A stretch of 64,000 bases of DNA, taken from the NCBI RefSeq assembly GCF_041919455.1, contig NZ_JAYRTQ010000017.1:1-64000 (forward strand), written 5' to 3'. The stretch is from Thermomonas sp041919455. Lineage in GTDB: Bacteria > Pseudomonadota > Gammaproteobacteria > Xanthomonadales > Xanthomonadaceae. Of this stretch, positions 34,938 to 44,398 are shown one piece after another (within the stretch, counting starts at the first letter, position 1; each line of letters starts with the position of its first letter). The notes beneath the pieces are model-generated. The model was given only the letters and a program-made list of their open reading frames with translations. It was not told where the DNA came from and searched no databases. The translations under genes were made by a program, and so were the position numbers.

Positions 34938-35933
34938 CTATGAACGAATCGACAACCGCAAGCGCTCCAGCCCTTCCGCCATCGTCACCTTCGGCACGTA
35001 GCCGAAATCGCGGGTAGCCGGCGCCATCGAATACCAATGCGACGTCGACAGCTGTTCGGCGAGGAAGCGCGTCATCGGCGGCTCGCCCTTCAGCGGCAAC
35101 ACCGACCACAGCCCCTCGCAGATGACGCCGACCGCATAGGCCACGCCGAACGGCAGGCGCTTGCTCACGATCGGCGCGCCGGCCGCGCGCAGCAGGCCAT
35201 TGAGCACATCGCGCATCGGCCAAGGCTCGCCGTTGCTGATGAAATAGGCCTTGCCCGCGCACGCCGCACCGGGCGCGAGATGCTCGAACGCATCCAGATG
35301 CGCCTGCGCGGCGTTGTCGATGAAGGTCGTGTCTACCTTGTTGCCGCCGTCGCCGACGATGCGCAGGCGACCGGCGTTCGCGCGTTCCACCAGGCGCGGC
35401 AGGATCTGGTTGTCGCCCGGGCCCCAGATCAGGCGCGGGCGCAATGCGATTGTGGCCAGATTGGCATCGTTCGCGGCCAGCACGGCTTTCTCGGCGATGG
35501 TCTTGGTGGTCGCGTAATGCGCCTGGAAATGCTCGCCGTAGGGCACGGTCTCCGCGGTGCCGCCTTCGACCGGATGGGTGGCGCGATGGGTGACGCTGGG
35601 CGTGGAGGTGTAGACCAGCTTGCCGATGCCGTGCGCGCGGCAGGCATCGAGCACGTTCTGCGTGCCGACCACATTGGCCTGGTGGTAGCTGTCGTAACTG
35701 CCCCATGCGCCGGCTTTCGCCGCGTTGTGGAACACGGCATCGAAGCCACCGGCAAATGCAGTGAGCACCGCATCGCGATCGGCCAGATCGCCCGCGACCT
35801 GGCGCACGCCGAGTGCATCCAGCGCCGGATAGTGCCCGCGATTGAAGCTGGTGACGTCATGTCCGCGCGCAACCAGCCCTCGACAGAGCGCTTGGCCGAG
35901 GAAACCGCCACCGCCGGTCACGAGGATCTTCAT
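34938..35933 (-). CDS. oleD: 2-alkyl-3-oxoalkanoate reductase OleD
   Basis: 331 residues, extended short-chain dehydrogenase/epimerase fold. NAD(P)-binding TGGGGFLG near the N-terminus, active-site YATTK, and the oxidoreductase tail NPxxY-like region are visible. OleD reduces the beta-keto acid made by OleA to the beta-hydroxy acid in long-chain olefin synthesis. It overlaps the oleC stop by four bases (ATGA), which supports the assignment over a generic 3-beta-HSD/epimerase. Confidence 0.9.
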   Translation of the reverse strand: MKILVTGGGGFLGQALCRGLVARGHDVTSFNRGHYPALDALGVRQVAGDLADRDAVLTAFAGGFDAVFHNAAKAGAWGSYDSYHQANVVGTQNVLDACRAHGIGKLVYTSTPSVTHRATHPVEGGTAETVPYGEHFQAHYATTKTIAEKAVLAANDANLATIALRPRLIWGPGDNQILPRLVERANAGRLRIVGDGGNKVDTTFIDNAAQAHLDAFEHLAPGAACAGKAYFISNGEPWPMRDVLNGLLRAAGAPIVSKRLPFGVAYAVGVICEGLWSVLPLKGEPPMTRFLAEQLSTSHWYSMAPATRDFGYVPKVTMAEGLERLRLSIRS

Positions 35934-37594
35934 TCGCTCTCCTTCAAGGGTTGCTTCACCGCCCACGCCGCCAAGGTTTCACGCCCGATCTTGGCGTTGT
36001 GGCGGATGTCGACGGGAAAGGGCTTCGGGTAGCGCAGGAACGCCTTCACCTTGGCGGTGTGCACGAAGCCCTCGCCGATGTGGCGCAGTTCGTCGTTCAC
36101 TTCCGCCACATCGGCCGTCACCCCGGGCTTCAATTCATAGACCAGCACCGGGATCTGCGCGCCTTTCGCGCCGATCCCGACCAGCGCACTGCGCAACACC
36201 GACGGATGCGTGTTGAACACCGGTTCGACCTGCTCGGTGCACAGCGTGGTGAGGTCATCGACGACCACGCGTTGCGACTTGCGCCCGCAGAACCACAGCC
36301 GGCCTTCGCCGTCACACCAGCCCAGGTCGCCCATGCGATGGACGCTGCGCTCGCTGCCGTCGGGCAAGGCTTCGCGGATCTTGGCCAAGGCGGTCTGCGC
36401 GTCGCGATTGAAGTAGCTGTCGGTCGCGCTCGGCCCGGCCACCGTGATCTCGCCGACCTGCCCCACGCCGACCCGCAAGGCGTCGTCCCATGCCGGGATC
36501 GCGTCATCACTGATGCGGATGATGCGCACGGTGTTGCCCGCCACCGGGCGGCCGACACAGGTACCGGCACCGGTCTCGGTGCGCGTGCGCAGGGTCAGCA
36601 GCTCGCGGCCCTCGATCACCGCGACCGGCAGGCATTCGGTGGCCCCGTACGGCGTCCACAACTGCGCATCGGCCGGCAGCAATTCGAACATGCGCTGCAC
36701 CACCGCAGGTGGCACCGGAGCACCGGCGCTGGTGACGCGCTTCACCGTCGGCAGTTTCTCGCCATGCCTCGCCAGCACCTGCATCAACGCGGGCGAGCCG
36801 AACAACTGGGTGATGCCGAAGCGCGCGATCGCCGCATGCAGCTTGCGCGGATCGGCGCGCGCCGGTTGGGTCGGATCCATGTCGGGGATGACCGAGGTCA
36901 GCCCCAGCGCCGGATCGAACAAGGCGAACGGCGGGAACGTGGGCAGGTCGATGCCGCCGGGCGCGATGCCGAATGCGTTGCGCAACATCTCGATCTGGGC
37001 GACGAAATGCCGGTGCCGGTACACCACGCCCTTGGGCACGCCGGTGCTGCCGCTGGTGAAGAGGATGCCGGCCACGTCGTCAGGTTGCGTATCCGCCAGT
37101 TGCGGTGGCGCGTTCGCACCGTCGCGTTCGACCTCGACCAAGGTGGCATCGGCCAGCCATGCGCGCATGCCGGTGGTGACGCGCACGCGTGCCGACGCCG
37201 CCCATCGCAGCAATGTCTTCGCCAGCATCGCCAGCGGGACGCCGATGAATGCTTCCGGCTTCGCTTCGTCCAGGCATTGCTTCAGGGCGCGCTTGTCGAT
37301 GCCGGGATCGACCAGCACCGGCACCGCGCCGGCCTTGAACAGGGCGAACATCAGCAGGAAGAACTCGGGCGTGGGCCGCACCATCACCACCGTGCGGGTG
37401 CCGCGGACGATGCCGCGCATCGCCAGCCCGGCGGCGATGGCATCGCTGCGCGCGTCGAGTTGCGCATAGGTCAGTGCAACCTCGTAGCGACCGTTGCGAC
37501 CCGGGCAGCGCATCGCGACCTGTTCCGGGCGCTCGCGGGCCAGCCGCGGCAATGCGGCGGCGATGTTGCAGGTCTCGGGTTGCGTCTCGCTCAT
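35930..37594 (-). CDS. oleC: Olefin beta-lactone synthetase OleC
   Basis: 554 residues, ANL superfamily. AMP-binding motif GILFTSGSTGVPKGV (about residue 180), VTSAGAPVP, YGATECLPVA and the hinge/C-terminal lysine region with NAKIGRETLA are present. OleC turns the beta-hydroxy acid into a cis-beta-lactone with ATP. VPVLVDPGIDKRALKQCL and GVVYRHRHFVAQIEM are family-typical. It is directly followed by oleD. The divergent ykgJ gene begins only 26 bases upstream, so the promoters must overlap. Confidence 0.93.
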   Translation of the reverse strand: MSETQPETCNIAAALPRLARERPEQVAMRCPGRNGRYEVALTYAQLDARSDAIAAGLAMRGIVRGTRTVVMVRPTPEFFLLMFALFKAGAVPVLVDPGIDKRALKQCLDEAKPEAFIGVPLAMLAKTLLRWAASARVRVTTGMRAWLADATLVEVERDGANAPPQLADTQPDDVAGILFTSGSTGVPKGVVYRHRHFVAQIEMLRNAFGIAPGGIDLPTFPPFALFDPALGLTSVIPDMDPTQPARADPRKLHAAIARFGITQLFGSPALMQVLARHGEKLPTVKRVTSAGAPVPPAVVQRMFELLPADAQLWTPYGATECLPVAVIEGRELLTLRTRTETGAGTCVGRPVAGNTVRIIRISDDAIPAWDDALRVGVGQVGEITVAGPSATDSYFNRDAQTALAKIREALPDGSERSVHRMGDLGWCDGEGRLWFCGRKSQRVVVDDLTTLCTEQVEPVFNTHPSVLRSALVGIGAKGAQIPVLVYELKPGVTADVAEVNDELRHIGEGFVHTAKVKAFLRYPKPFPVDIRHNAKIGRETLAAWAVKQPLKESE

Positions 37595-37620
37595 GCGCGC
37601 ATTGTCGCCGACAATGGCGC

Positions 37621-38010
37621 ATGCCTGCCGAACATCCCTGCCTCAGCTGCGGCGCCTGCTGCGCGTTCTTCCGGGTCAGTTTCCACTGGTCGGAAGCCGA
37701 TTCCGCGCTGGGCGGCCAGGTGCCGTTCGAGCTGACCGAGCCGTTGCGCACGCACGAACGGGTGATGCGCGGCACATCGCAGAAAGACCCGCGCTGCATC
37801 GCGCTGGACGCGGACATCGGCCGCTATTCGCGCTGCACGATCCACGACCGCCGGCCGTCGGTGTGCGCACTGGTGCCGGCGAGCTGGGAATTCGGCGCGG
37901 CGAGCGCACAATGCGACAAGTCGCGGATCGCGCACGGGTTGCATGCGTTGACGCCGGCGGACTGGATCGGCGTGGACGAGGCCGAGAAGAACCCGCTGCC
38001 CGAGCCCTGA
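37621..38010 (+). CDS. YkgJ-family cysteine-cluster protein
   Basis: 129 residues. An N-terminal CLSCGACC motif plus later cysteines (KDPRCIAL, SRCTIHDRRPSVCALVP, QCDKSR) form the probable zinc or iron-sulphur site of the CxxCxxCC family. Function unknown. It is the only plus-strand gene between oleC and the oleB-linked PLD gene; ATG 37621 begins 26 bases from the oleC start and the stop is five bases from the convergent PLD gene. Confidence 0.85.
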   Translation: MPAEHPCLSCGACCAFFRVSFHWSEADSALGGQVPFELTEPLRTHERVMRGTSQKDPRCIALDADIGRYSRCTIHDRRPSVCALVPASWEFGAASAQCDKSRIAHGLHALTPADWIGVDEAEKNPLPEP

Positions 38011-38015
38011 TCGAC

Positions 38016-38699
38016 TCAGTCGAACTGTTGCCAGAGCTTGTCGAACTGCAGGCCGAACACGCGCACCAGGTTGGCGTCGTCGGTGACCACCAGGTTTTCG
38101 TCGTTCTTCTCGGTCGCGCTGCGGGTCCAGTTGAAACTGCCGTTGGCCAGCACGCGCCCGTCGACCAGGGCGAACTTGTGGTGCATGTGGTACGGCGCGT
38201 CGTCCAGCCGCACCGGCACGCCACGGTCGCGCAATCGCGCGATGTCGCTGCCGCTGTCGTGCTGCTTGTCGTTGTCGCTGACCACGCGCACCTGCACGCC
38301 GCGCGCATGGCATTCCAGGATCGCGTCGGTCAGGCGATCGTCGGCGATGGTGAACACGCAGATGTCCAGCGTGGCCTTGCAGCCGCGCATCAGGTCGCGC
38401 AACCGCCGCAGGCAGGTGTCGCCCGGCGAGAAATACGCGCTCGACACCACCGGCGCGGCTTCGTTCGCTGCATCCAGCGTCTTCACCACCTGCTCCAGCC
38501 AGCGCAGCACGTCGAGCGTTTCCGCGGGCGTGGCCAGCATCGCCTCGCGGGCGATGTCGAACGCGCGGTTGCGCAGGAAACGCACGCGCGCCGCATCCAG
38601 TTGCTGCCCGAGTTCGCGCAGTTGCAGCTTTTCGCCTGCGTCCAGGGTGAAGTCCTGCGCGGATTCGCGCAGGCTGCGGTCCAGCGCGTCGAAATCCAT
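38016..38699 (-). CDS. Phospholipase D-like protein
   Basis: 227 residues, one HKD domain: the C-terminal half reads MHHKFALVDGRVLANGSFNWTRSATEKNDEN, the HxK...D...GSxN signature of the single-domain PLD nucleases/lipases, preceded by LMRGCKATLDICVFTIADDRL. A single HKD motif implies dimerisation. The N-terminal half is helical and unassigned. Its ATG shares one base with the oleB stop (TGATG), so it is translationally coupled to oleB. Substrate (nucleic acid or phospholipid) cannot be decided. Confidence 0.85.
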   Translation of the reverse strand: MDFDALDRSLRESAQDFTLDAGEKLQLRELGQQLDAARVRFLRNRAFDIAREAMLATPAETLDVLRWLEQVVKTLDAANEAAPVVSSAYFSPGDTCLRRLRDLMRGCKATLDICVFTIADDRLTDAILECHARGVQVRVVSDNDKQHDSGSDIARLRDRGVPVRLDDAPYHMHHKFALVDGRVLANGSFNWTRSATEKNDENLVVTDDANLVRVFGLQFDKLWQQFD

Positions 38700-39613
38700 C
38701 ACGCCGCGTCGGCCAGCGGATGCGCGTCGAGGAAGCGACGGATTGCCGGCACCAACACCTCGTGCTTGTCTTCCAGCACGTAATGCCCGGCATCCTCGAA
38801 GTCGCGCACGATGGCGCGCGGCAGCGCCTTGCGGAAACCGTCCAGGAAATGCCGGTCGAAGACGAAGTCGCGCAATCCCCAGCCGATGAAGGCCGGACGA
38901 TCCGCGTAGCCCGGCAATGCCGCGGCGGCGGCCTGCACGATCGGCATCGCGCGGTCGCCGGCATCCAGCGGGATGTCCTGCATGAAGCGCAGCGTGCTGA
39001 TAGCCTGGTCCCAGCCGTCGTACACGCCGGCATAGGCAGCACGCACGTCCTTCGGCAACGAGCGGGTGGTGCCGAACCATGCCGCGCCGCGCGCGAACAG
39101 GTTGAAGCGACGGATCAGCCAGCCGCCCGGCTTCGAATCGCGACCCATCGCCAGCCGCTTCGGGAAGCGCTTGCTCGCGGGCAACGGGAACGATGCGGTG
39201 TTGGTGATCACCAACCGTTTCACCCGCGATGGGTCGCGCAGCGCCCAGCCGAACCCGATCATGCCGCCCCAGTCGTGCACCGCCAGCGTCACCGGGCCAT
39301 CGATGCCGAGGTGCTTGAGCAATGCATCGACATCGTCGATCCGCGATTGCAGCGTGTAGTCGTACGTCGGGGATGCCGACGGCGCATCGTCCGGGCGATC
39401 CGACAGGCCCATGCCGACATGGTCCGGCACGATGCAGCGATACCGATCCTTCAGCCCGTTGACCAGGTGCCGCCAGTAGAAACTCCACGACGGGTTGCCG
39501 TGGAGCATCACGATCACCTCACCGTCGCGAGGACCTTCGTCCAGGTACGACATGGCGATGCCGGGGCGCACCTCGACGCGTTGCGGGGCGAAGGGGTAGT
39601 CGGGGAACTGCAT
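38699..39613 (-). CDS. oleB: Cis-beta-lactone decarboxylase OleB
   Basis: 304 residues, alpha/beta-hydrolase related to haloalkane dehalogenases. The nucleophile elbow AVHDWGGMIGF carries the catalytic aspartate, and MLHGNPSWSFYWRHLV is the oxyanion/halide-stabilising segment; the terminal histidine lies in FEDAGHYVLEDKHEV. OleB removes CO2 from the lactone to give the cis-olefin. Start ATG 39613 is chosen over the long upstream open frame. In this genome it stands apart from oleC/oleD by two genes and from oleA by six kilobases. Confidence 0.92.
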   Translation of the reverse strand: MQFPDYPFAPQRVEVRPGIAMSYLDEGPRDGEVIVMLHGNPSWSFYWRHLVNGLKDRYRCIVPDHVGMGLSDRPDDAPSASPTYDYTLQSRIDDVDALLKHLGIDGPVTLAVHDWGGMIGFGWALRDPSRVKRLVITNTASFPLPASKRFPKRLAMGRDSKPGGWLIRRFNLFARGAAWFGTTRSLPKDVRAAYAGVYDGWDQAISTLRFMQDIPLDAGDRAMPIVQAAAAALPGYADRPAFIGWGLRDFVFDRHFLDGFRKALPRAIVRDFEDAGHYVLEDKHEVLVPAIRRFLDAHPLADAA

Positions 39614-39714
39614 GCGAGGCGGGACTGCGGGCACGGGGCGCACAGGATACCGGCGCGGGCCACTGCGACCAATTTCCGATGGCGAGCCCCGGCCACCGCG
39701 GCGAGAATCCCCGC

Positions 39715-40629
39715 ATGGCCTTCGACGCATTCGCCCTGATCCTGACCATGCTCGGCATCGGCATGCTGTTCGCGCGCCTGCGCGTGCTGCCGGACAACGC
39801 CGCCGAAGTCCTCAACCGCATCGTCCTGTTCGTCTGCCTGCCGGCGGCGGTGCTGACCTACGTGCCAAGGCTCCAACTGGACGCCTCGCTGCTGGGCATC
39901 GCCGCCACCCCGTGGGCGCTGGCCGCTGCCACCGTCGGCCTGGTCACGTTGGCCAGCCGCTGGCTGCGGTTCCGCCGCGACGAACATGCCGTGCTGCTGC
40001 TGTGCGTGGCGCTGGGCAACAGCAGCTTCATCGGCTACCCGATGGTCCATGCCCTGCTGGGCGAACACGCGCTGCCTTACGCCGTGGTCTACGATCAGTT
40101 CGGCATCTTCGTGCTGCTGTCGACCTTCGGCCTGTATGTGCTGGCCCGCTACGGCGGCGATGCACCGCCGACCCTGCGCATGGTGGCGATGCGGATGCTC
40201 CGCTTCCCGCCGCTGTGGGCACTGGTGCTTGGCCTGACCGTGATGCCGGCCGAGCCACCGACGTGGATCGCCGGCGGCCTGCAACGGCTGGCCGATGCCC
40301 TGCTGCCGCTGGTGATGCTGGCGGTCGGCCTGACCATCCAGCTCAAGCTGCCGCGCGACGAGGTCAAGCCGCTGGCAGTCGGCTTGGTGCTGCGCCTGCT
40401 GGTGCTGCCCGCGCTGGCGCTGCCGCTGTCGCTGGCCTTCGGCCTGCAGGGCGCGATGCTGCAGGCGAACGTGCTGGAATCCGCAATGCCCAGCATGATC
40501 ACCGCTGCCGCACTGGCGATCTCCCACCAGCTGGCGCCACGGCTGGCGGCGGCACTGGTGGGTTACGGGATTTTGTTGTCGCTGGTCACCCTGCCGACGT
40601 GGGCGTGGGTGCTGCAGCGTTGGGGATAA
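39715..40629 (+). CDS. AEC family auxin-efflux-type transporter
   Basis: 304 residues with about ten membrane helices, e.g. FALILTMLGIGMLFARLRVL, ALGNSSFIGYPMVHALLG, LLPLVMLAVGLTIQL. The N-P-x-type discontinuity and LESAMPSMITAAALA late motif are family-typical. AEC proteins move small organic anions; substrate unknown. The divergent start is 101 bases from oleB. It ends two bases before the convergent HATPase regulator. Confidence 0.85.
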   Translation: MAFDAFALILTMLGIGMLFARLRVLPDNAAEVLNRIVLFVCLPAAVLTYVPRLQLDASLLGIAATPWALAAATVGLVTLASRWLRFRRDEHAVLLLCVALGNSSFIGYPMVHALLGEHALPYAVVYDQFGIFVLLSTFGLYVLARYGGDAPPTLRMVAMRMLRFPPLWALVLGLTVMPAEPPTWIAGGLQRLADALLPLVMLAVGLTIQLKLPRDEVKPLAVGLVLRLLVLPALALPLSLAFGLQGAMLQANVLESAMPSMITAAALAISHQLAPRLAAALVGYGILLSLVTLPTWAWVLQRWG

Positions 40630-40631
40630 GC

Positions 40632-41687
40632 CTATTTCAGCAACGGCAACTGCCCACCTTGTTCTTCGCGCAGGACTTCCGCGCGGCGGATCATCTGCTG
40701 AACCTCGGCGACGGCATTGACGACGACCAGCTCCACTTCCGGGTGTTCGTTGGCGAATACGCGGAAGATTTCATCAGCAAACGCCTGGCCGATGCTGCCA
40801 ACTTGATCGAAGTCGAGCACCACGCAGCGGAACCGGTCTACCCGCTGCAGCAGTCGCTTGGCTTGCGAGCGCGAGACAAGATTCTCGTCGCCGATCTTCG
40901 CCAGCCTCACGGGCACCACGGTTTTGGCGAAACTGTAGTCGTCCGGGCCACTGGAGAACTGATCAATCACTTCCTTCGCGGTGCGTGTCGAGCCCAAGCC
41001 GATTTGCATCGCAACGCGGGTGCCACCAGCCTCGTCGGCATCGTCCAGGAGATCCTCGTCATAGACGTGATCGTGGTCGAATACCAAGCCTTCCGATGCG
41101 ATTCGAAAGCGATCGAACATGCGCGAAGTGAAGAAAATGCCTTCGCCGGAATGCCGGCGCGGATCCGTGGTCAGCTTTCCCTTGGCCAGTTCCAGCAGCG
41201 CCAGTCGTTCGTCCGGCAGGTCCAAGGCGCGGGTGATCTTGCGAAAAATGCCGACCCCTTCATCGGCCACTTCGAACCCCAACTGGCCATCGCGAAGGTC
41301 CATCCGCACCATCACATGCGTCGCGTCGGAATGATCGACCGCGTTGTTCACCATCTCGGTCACGCCGTGGTGGGCGATGTCCAGGACATTGCGCGGCAGT
41401 TGCTCGAGCAATGGCAGCAGGTCGCTGAACCACACTCGATCCTCAGCCAGATTTGCCCGCGGGTAAAACTGCTGAAACCGCCGTTTGGGACCCAAAGAAT
41501 AGGTTGGACGAGTGCTCCCTGCCTTCAGCAGGTAACCATCTGCCACAAGCTCCCGAACCTGCGTGCTGATGCGCGCGCCGGACAAGCCGAGTTGCGCGGC
41601 CACCATGCCCACCAGGTCGTGCGGATGCGCCGTCACCGCCTGCAAGAGGGCGGCATCGATCTCGGCAGAACGGTTGGGGCGGGCCAT
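40632..41687 (-). CDS. HTH - HATPase - STAS-like (DUF4325) regulator
   Basis: 351 residues in three parts. Residues 1-60: winged-helix-like (GMVAAQLGLSGARISTQVRELVADGYLLK). Residues about 90-220: GHKL ATPase with N-box EMVNNAVDHSDAT (111-123), DEGVGI (142-147) and G-box HSGEGIFFTSRMFD. Residues about 260-345: STAS-like DUF4325 domain (SQAKRLLQRVDRFRCVVLDFDQVGSIGQAFADEIFRVF). The plan resembles an anti-sigma/anti-anti-sigma pair fused to a DNA-binding domain, but no sigma factor is nearby. It is next to the methyltransferase/Fic genes and has its own AT-rich promoter. Confidence 0.82.
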   Translation of the reverse strand: MARPNRSAEIDAALLQAVTAHPHDLVGMVAAQLGLSGARISTQVRELVADGYLLKAGSTRPTYSLGPKRRFQQFYPRANLAEDRVWFSDLLPLLEQLPRNVLDIAHHGVTEMVNNAVDHSDATHVMVRMDLRDGQLGFEVADEGVGIFRKITRALDLPDERLALLELAKGKLTTDPRRHSGEGIFFTSRMFDRFRIASEGLVFDHDHVYDEDLLDDADEAGGTRVAMQIGLGSTRTAKEVIDQFSSGPDDYSFAKTVVPVRLAKIGDENLVSRSQAKRLLQRVDRFRCVVLDFDQVGSIGQAFADEIFRVFANEHPEVELVVVNAVAEVQQMIRRAEVLREEQGGQLPLLK

Positions 41688-41731
41688 GCCGCCACTCTAA
41701 AATTAAGCGCGCCTATTTGCTAGTTAAATCA

Positions 41732-41760
41732 ATTATATTTGACAGTTAAACTCGTGATCA
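41732..41760 (-). promoter_or_regulatory. Candidate promoter of the HTH-HATPase gene
   Basis: Minus-strand TATAAT (41737-41732) is a perfect -10 box, about 45 bases before ATG 41687. The -35 (TGATCA near 41760) is poor. It lies in a strikingly AT-rich stretch (41700-41760). The rest of the 155-base gap up to the methyltransferase stop (41843) shows no gene. Confidence 0.45.
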
Positions 41761-41842
41761 TGGGTAAGTCACTGATTTTTCCGCTACTCATGCCAAGCAC
41801 ATCGCGTGTAATTGCCGCTGATCCCCGATGTCGGGACACCGC

Positions 41843-44398
41843 TCACGCCTGCGGTTCCTCGCCATCCGTGACTGCCGACGCTGGCAACAACGCATCATCA
41901 ATAAATCCGTAGCCCGCCAACTGCGGCCGCAATTTGTCGCGCAACGCATCGTGTGCGGCTTTCACTGCGGCCATTTCCGCTTCGCCTAGCCCACGCTCCC
42001 TCAACGCACTGCGCACCTGCCACCATCCGGCGTCCCATGTGTCGATCCTGAACTTGCCGGTACGCAGCTGGCCCAATGCGTCCAAATAAATCCGCCATGC
42101 CGCCTGCCCAGCATCCAACAGGGTGTGCGCTTCAACGGACAGCTCCCGTCTGCTCAGCCATTCGGCCATGAAGCGGTCCTGCGCACCGGGCAATTGCAGT
42201 GCGATATCACCATCGCCGATGTTCCAGCCACGCAGTGCTGCCAGTCGCCACGGGAAGAAGTGGTTAGGCACTTGCCAGATCCTGCTGGCATACGCAACGT
42301 CCTTCAAGGCAGCGGTGTGATTGCTGTTGTGGAACAGGTTCCACACCGTGCAGTCGGTGACAAAGTGCGCCGGCAACCGTACGGACGGCTGCATGAACTG
42401 GTCGCGGTCGTTATGCCATTCCGCTTTGGGCAAACGGCGCACTGCGTGCACAACCATCGCTTGCTCGAAGTTGTCCGGGGTAATGCTCAGCGCACCGGCG
42501 CTAGCTGACGGACCCGAGTACAACGCCGTCATGTTCTGGTGTTGTATATCGTTTCCTGCGCACGACAAGGACGCAATGAAGCCCGCACCAATGCGATCGC
42601 GAATATCTGGCCCAGCGGTCTTGACGGTGATCGCGGAAGAGAACGGCGGGAAGGTGGTCACACCGTCTGGCCGTTTGATCCACTTGGACAGGAAGCGGTT
42701 ACGGTGCGCGCTGCCCAGCCGCTTGCGGCCGATCTTCTGCACGCGAGTGTCATATACGTCTAGCAGGATGTCTTGTGCGTCCAAGCCTTCCTCATGCGCC
42801 AAATCCCACAGCAGATGGCCCACCGGGAACTGGCTGGCACCCGAGGTGCCAGCGAAGTTGACCGAGGAAAACATGAAGCCGCGCTTGAAGCCGAATCGGA
42901 AGATGCGGTCGCGGAATTTCTGATCGTTGGTTGCATTGATGTACTTGAGCGTCGAGAACAAGCCCAACCAGGCCTGCTTGCCGCGGAATTCCCGACGAAT
43001 GCGATACAGGAACTGCGTGAACAATTCGCGGCTGACTTCGCCAAGCTCATGTTCGTGCATTTTCTCGCGCACATGTGTGCGCGCGACATCGGCCTTGTTG
43101 GCACCCTTGGCCCCACCCTTCTGCGCGGTGGCGAACGGCGGATTGATCAGGACTATCCATTTGAGCGCCGGATTGTCCAGATCGCGGCGCAGGCGTTCTG
43201 GCATTTTCCAGGTGGCGGATTTGGCGAAGGCGAACCCGCCTTGCGCAGAAAACCCGTGGCTGACGTTCTGGTCGTCGTCGCCGGAGAACAGGTTGCCGAT
43301 ATCGTCGTTGAGGTAGTCGTACTGGAACACGTCCACACCCGGAAAGATGCGCTCCATGTGGGTGACGTCTTGCGGATGCAGAGTGGAGAGGTACAGGTAA
43401 GGCCACGCCTCGGACGGCAGGTGGTATTCCAAGTTGCCGGTACCGGCGGCCATATCCCACAGGCGGTATTCACCGCTGCGCCACCAGTGCGGACCCAGGG
43501 CCTTCGCCAGTCCTTCCAGCGCCTTCGCTGCAAATGGCAATGGGGTGAAGAATTCGCCTTCGCGGCGACGCGCCTCGTCATCGGTCAGGCGGTCGATCTT
43601 GGCCAGGATGCCGCGCGTTACCTCGGGGTCGCGCACTTTCTCGTACAGGCTCCAGAACCGGTCATAGTCCTCGGCTAGGATCTTCTTGACTCGCACTTCG
43701 TCTTGGCCAACCTGGAAATAGACCTTGCCTTCCTCGCGCATGACCTGCGAGCGGCCATGCTGGATGTCGTTGACGAAATAGCGTGAGGGCTTGAAGCCGT
43801 TGCGCACGGATTCCTCGAAAATTTCCGCCCAGTAGGCATACACCTCCTCGAAGTTTTCCTCGGTGATCAGCTTCTTGTCGCCAAAGCGGAAGCCGGCCTG
43901 CACGGTGAAGCGCTGGTCCAGCTCCACCAGGAGGGCCGCAGCTTCCGCCGGGATCGACAAGTTGCGCGTGACCACTTTGCGGAATGCAGGATGCGCGCGC
44001 ACTGCCGCCACCAGCCGGGGATCGGGCGAGGAAGGGCGCAGTGACCAGTCGAAGCGGCTGCCATCGTCGCTATAGATCTCGCTCCAATCCGCCACGTGGC
44101 CGAAGACCATCTCGTTCTTGTCGGCGGCGCACCATTCCAGCGGAATCGATTTGGACGACTGGTGATATTTCAAACGATGCAGGTAATACATAAGCTGCGC
44201 AACGACCGGGGCAAGCTGGGACGCGCTCGAGAGCTTCTTGTCGTACTTGAATTCGAACAGCACCTGCGGCGAATACAGGTCGTGATCGTCCGAAGTGTTG
44301 TAGTCCAACCGCAGGTGCCGAGCCCAGGCGGCTTTCACGTCTTCTTCTGTGCGGCTCTTGTCCAACCGCTTCAGCAACGCGTCCAATCGTTTTTTCAC
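41843..44398 (-). CDS. N6-adenine DNA methyltransferase with probable PD-(D/E)xK nuclease domain (type IIG-like)
   Basis: 851 residues. Methyltransferase motif I is in LWDMAAGTGNLEYHL, preceded by the type I/IIG-like GEFFTPLPFA; motif IV is NPPF (residues 419-422 in LINPPFATAQKGG). The N-terminus has D40 ... E49-F-K51 (VLFEFKYDK), matching a PD-(D/E)xK core, so one chain may both cut and methylate. The C-terminal half is unassigned and may recognise DNA. Starts at GTG 44398, overlapping the Fic stop by four bases (GTGA). Cleavage activity is inferred; the methylase call is firm. A BREX PglX is less likely, since no other BREX gene is present. Confidence 0.8.
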   Translation of the reverse strand: MKKRLDALLKRLDKSRTEEDVKAAWARHLRLDYNTSDDHDLYSPQVLFEFKYDKKLSSASQLAPVVAQLMYYLHRLKYHQSSKSIPLEWCAADKNEMVFGHVADWSEIYSDDGSRFDWSLRPSSPDPRLVAAVRAHPAFRKVVTRNLSIPAEAAALLVELDQRFTVQAGFRFGDKKLITEENFEEVYAYWAEIFEESVRNGFKPSRYFVNDIQHGRSQVMREEGKVYFQVGQDEVRVKKILAEDYDRFWSLYEKVRDPEVTRGILAKIDRLTDDEARRREGEFFTPLPFAAKALEGLAKALGPHWWRSGEYRLWDMAAGTGNLEYHLPSEAWPYLYLSTLHPQDVTHMERIFPGVDVFQYDYLNDDIGNLFSGDDDQNVSHGFSAQGGFAFAKSATWKMPERLRRDLDNPALKWIVLINPPFATAQKGGAKGANKADVARTHVREKMHEHELGEVSRELFTQFLYRIRREFRGKQAWLGLFSTLKYINATNDQKFRDRIFRFGFKRGFMFSSVNFAGTSGASQFPVGHLLWDLAHEEGLDAQDILLDVYDTRVQKIGRKRLGSAHRNRFLSKWIKRPDGVTTFPPFSSAITVKTAGPDIRDRIGAGFIASLSCAGNDIQHQNMTALYSGPSASAGALSITPDNFEQAMVVHAVRRLPKAEWHNDRDQFMQPSVRLPAHFVTDCTVWNLFHNSNHTAALKDVAYASRIWQVPNHFFPWRLAALRGWNIGDGDIALQLPGAQDRFMAEWLSRRELSVEAHTLLDAGQAAWRIYLDALGQLRTGKFRIDTWDAGWWQVRSALRERGLGEAEMAAVKAAHDALRDKLRPQLAGYGFIDDALLPASAVTDGEEPQA

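Noticed and set aside
41843..44398. BREX PglX or type I HsdM
   Set aside because: No BREX partner genes (pglZ, brxC and others) and no hsdS or hsdR nearby; the N-terminal ExK pattern fits a single-chain type IIG-like protein better.
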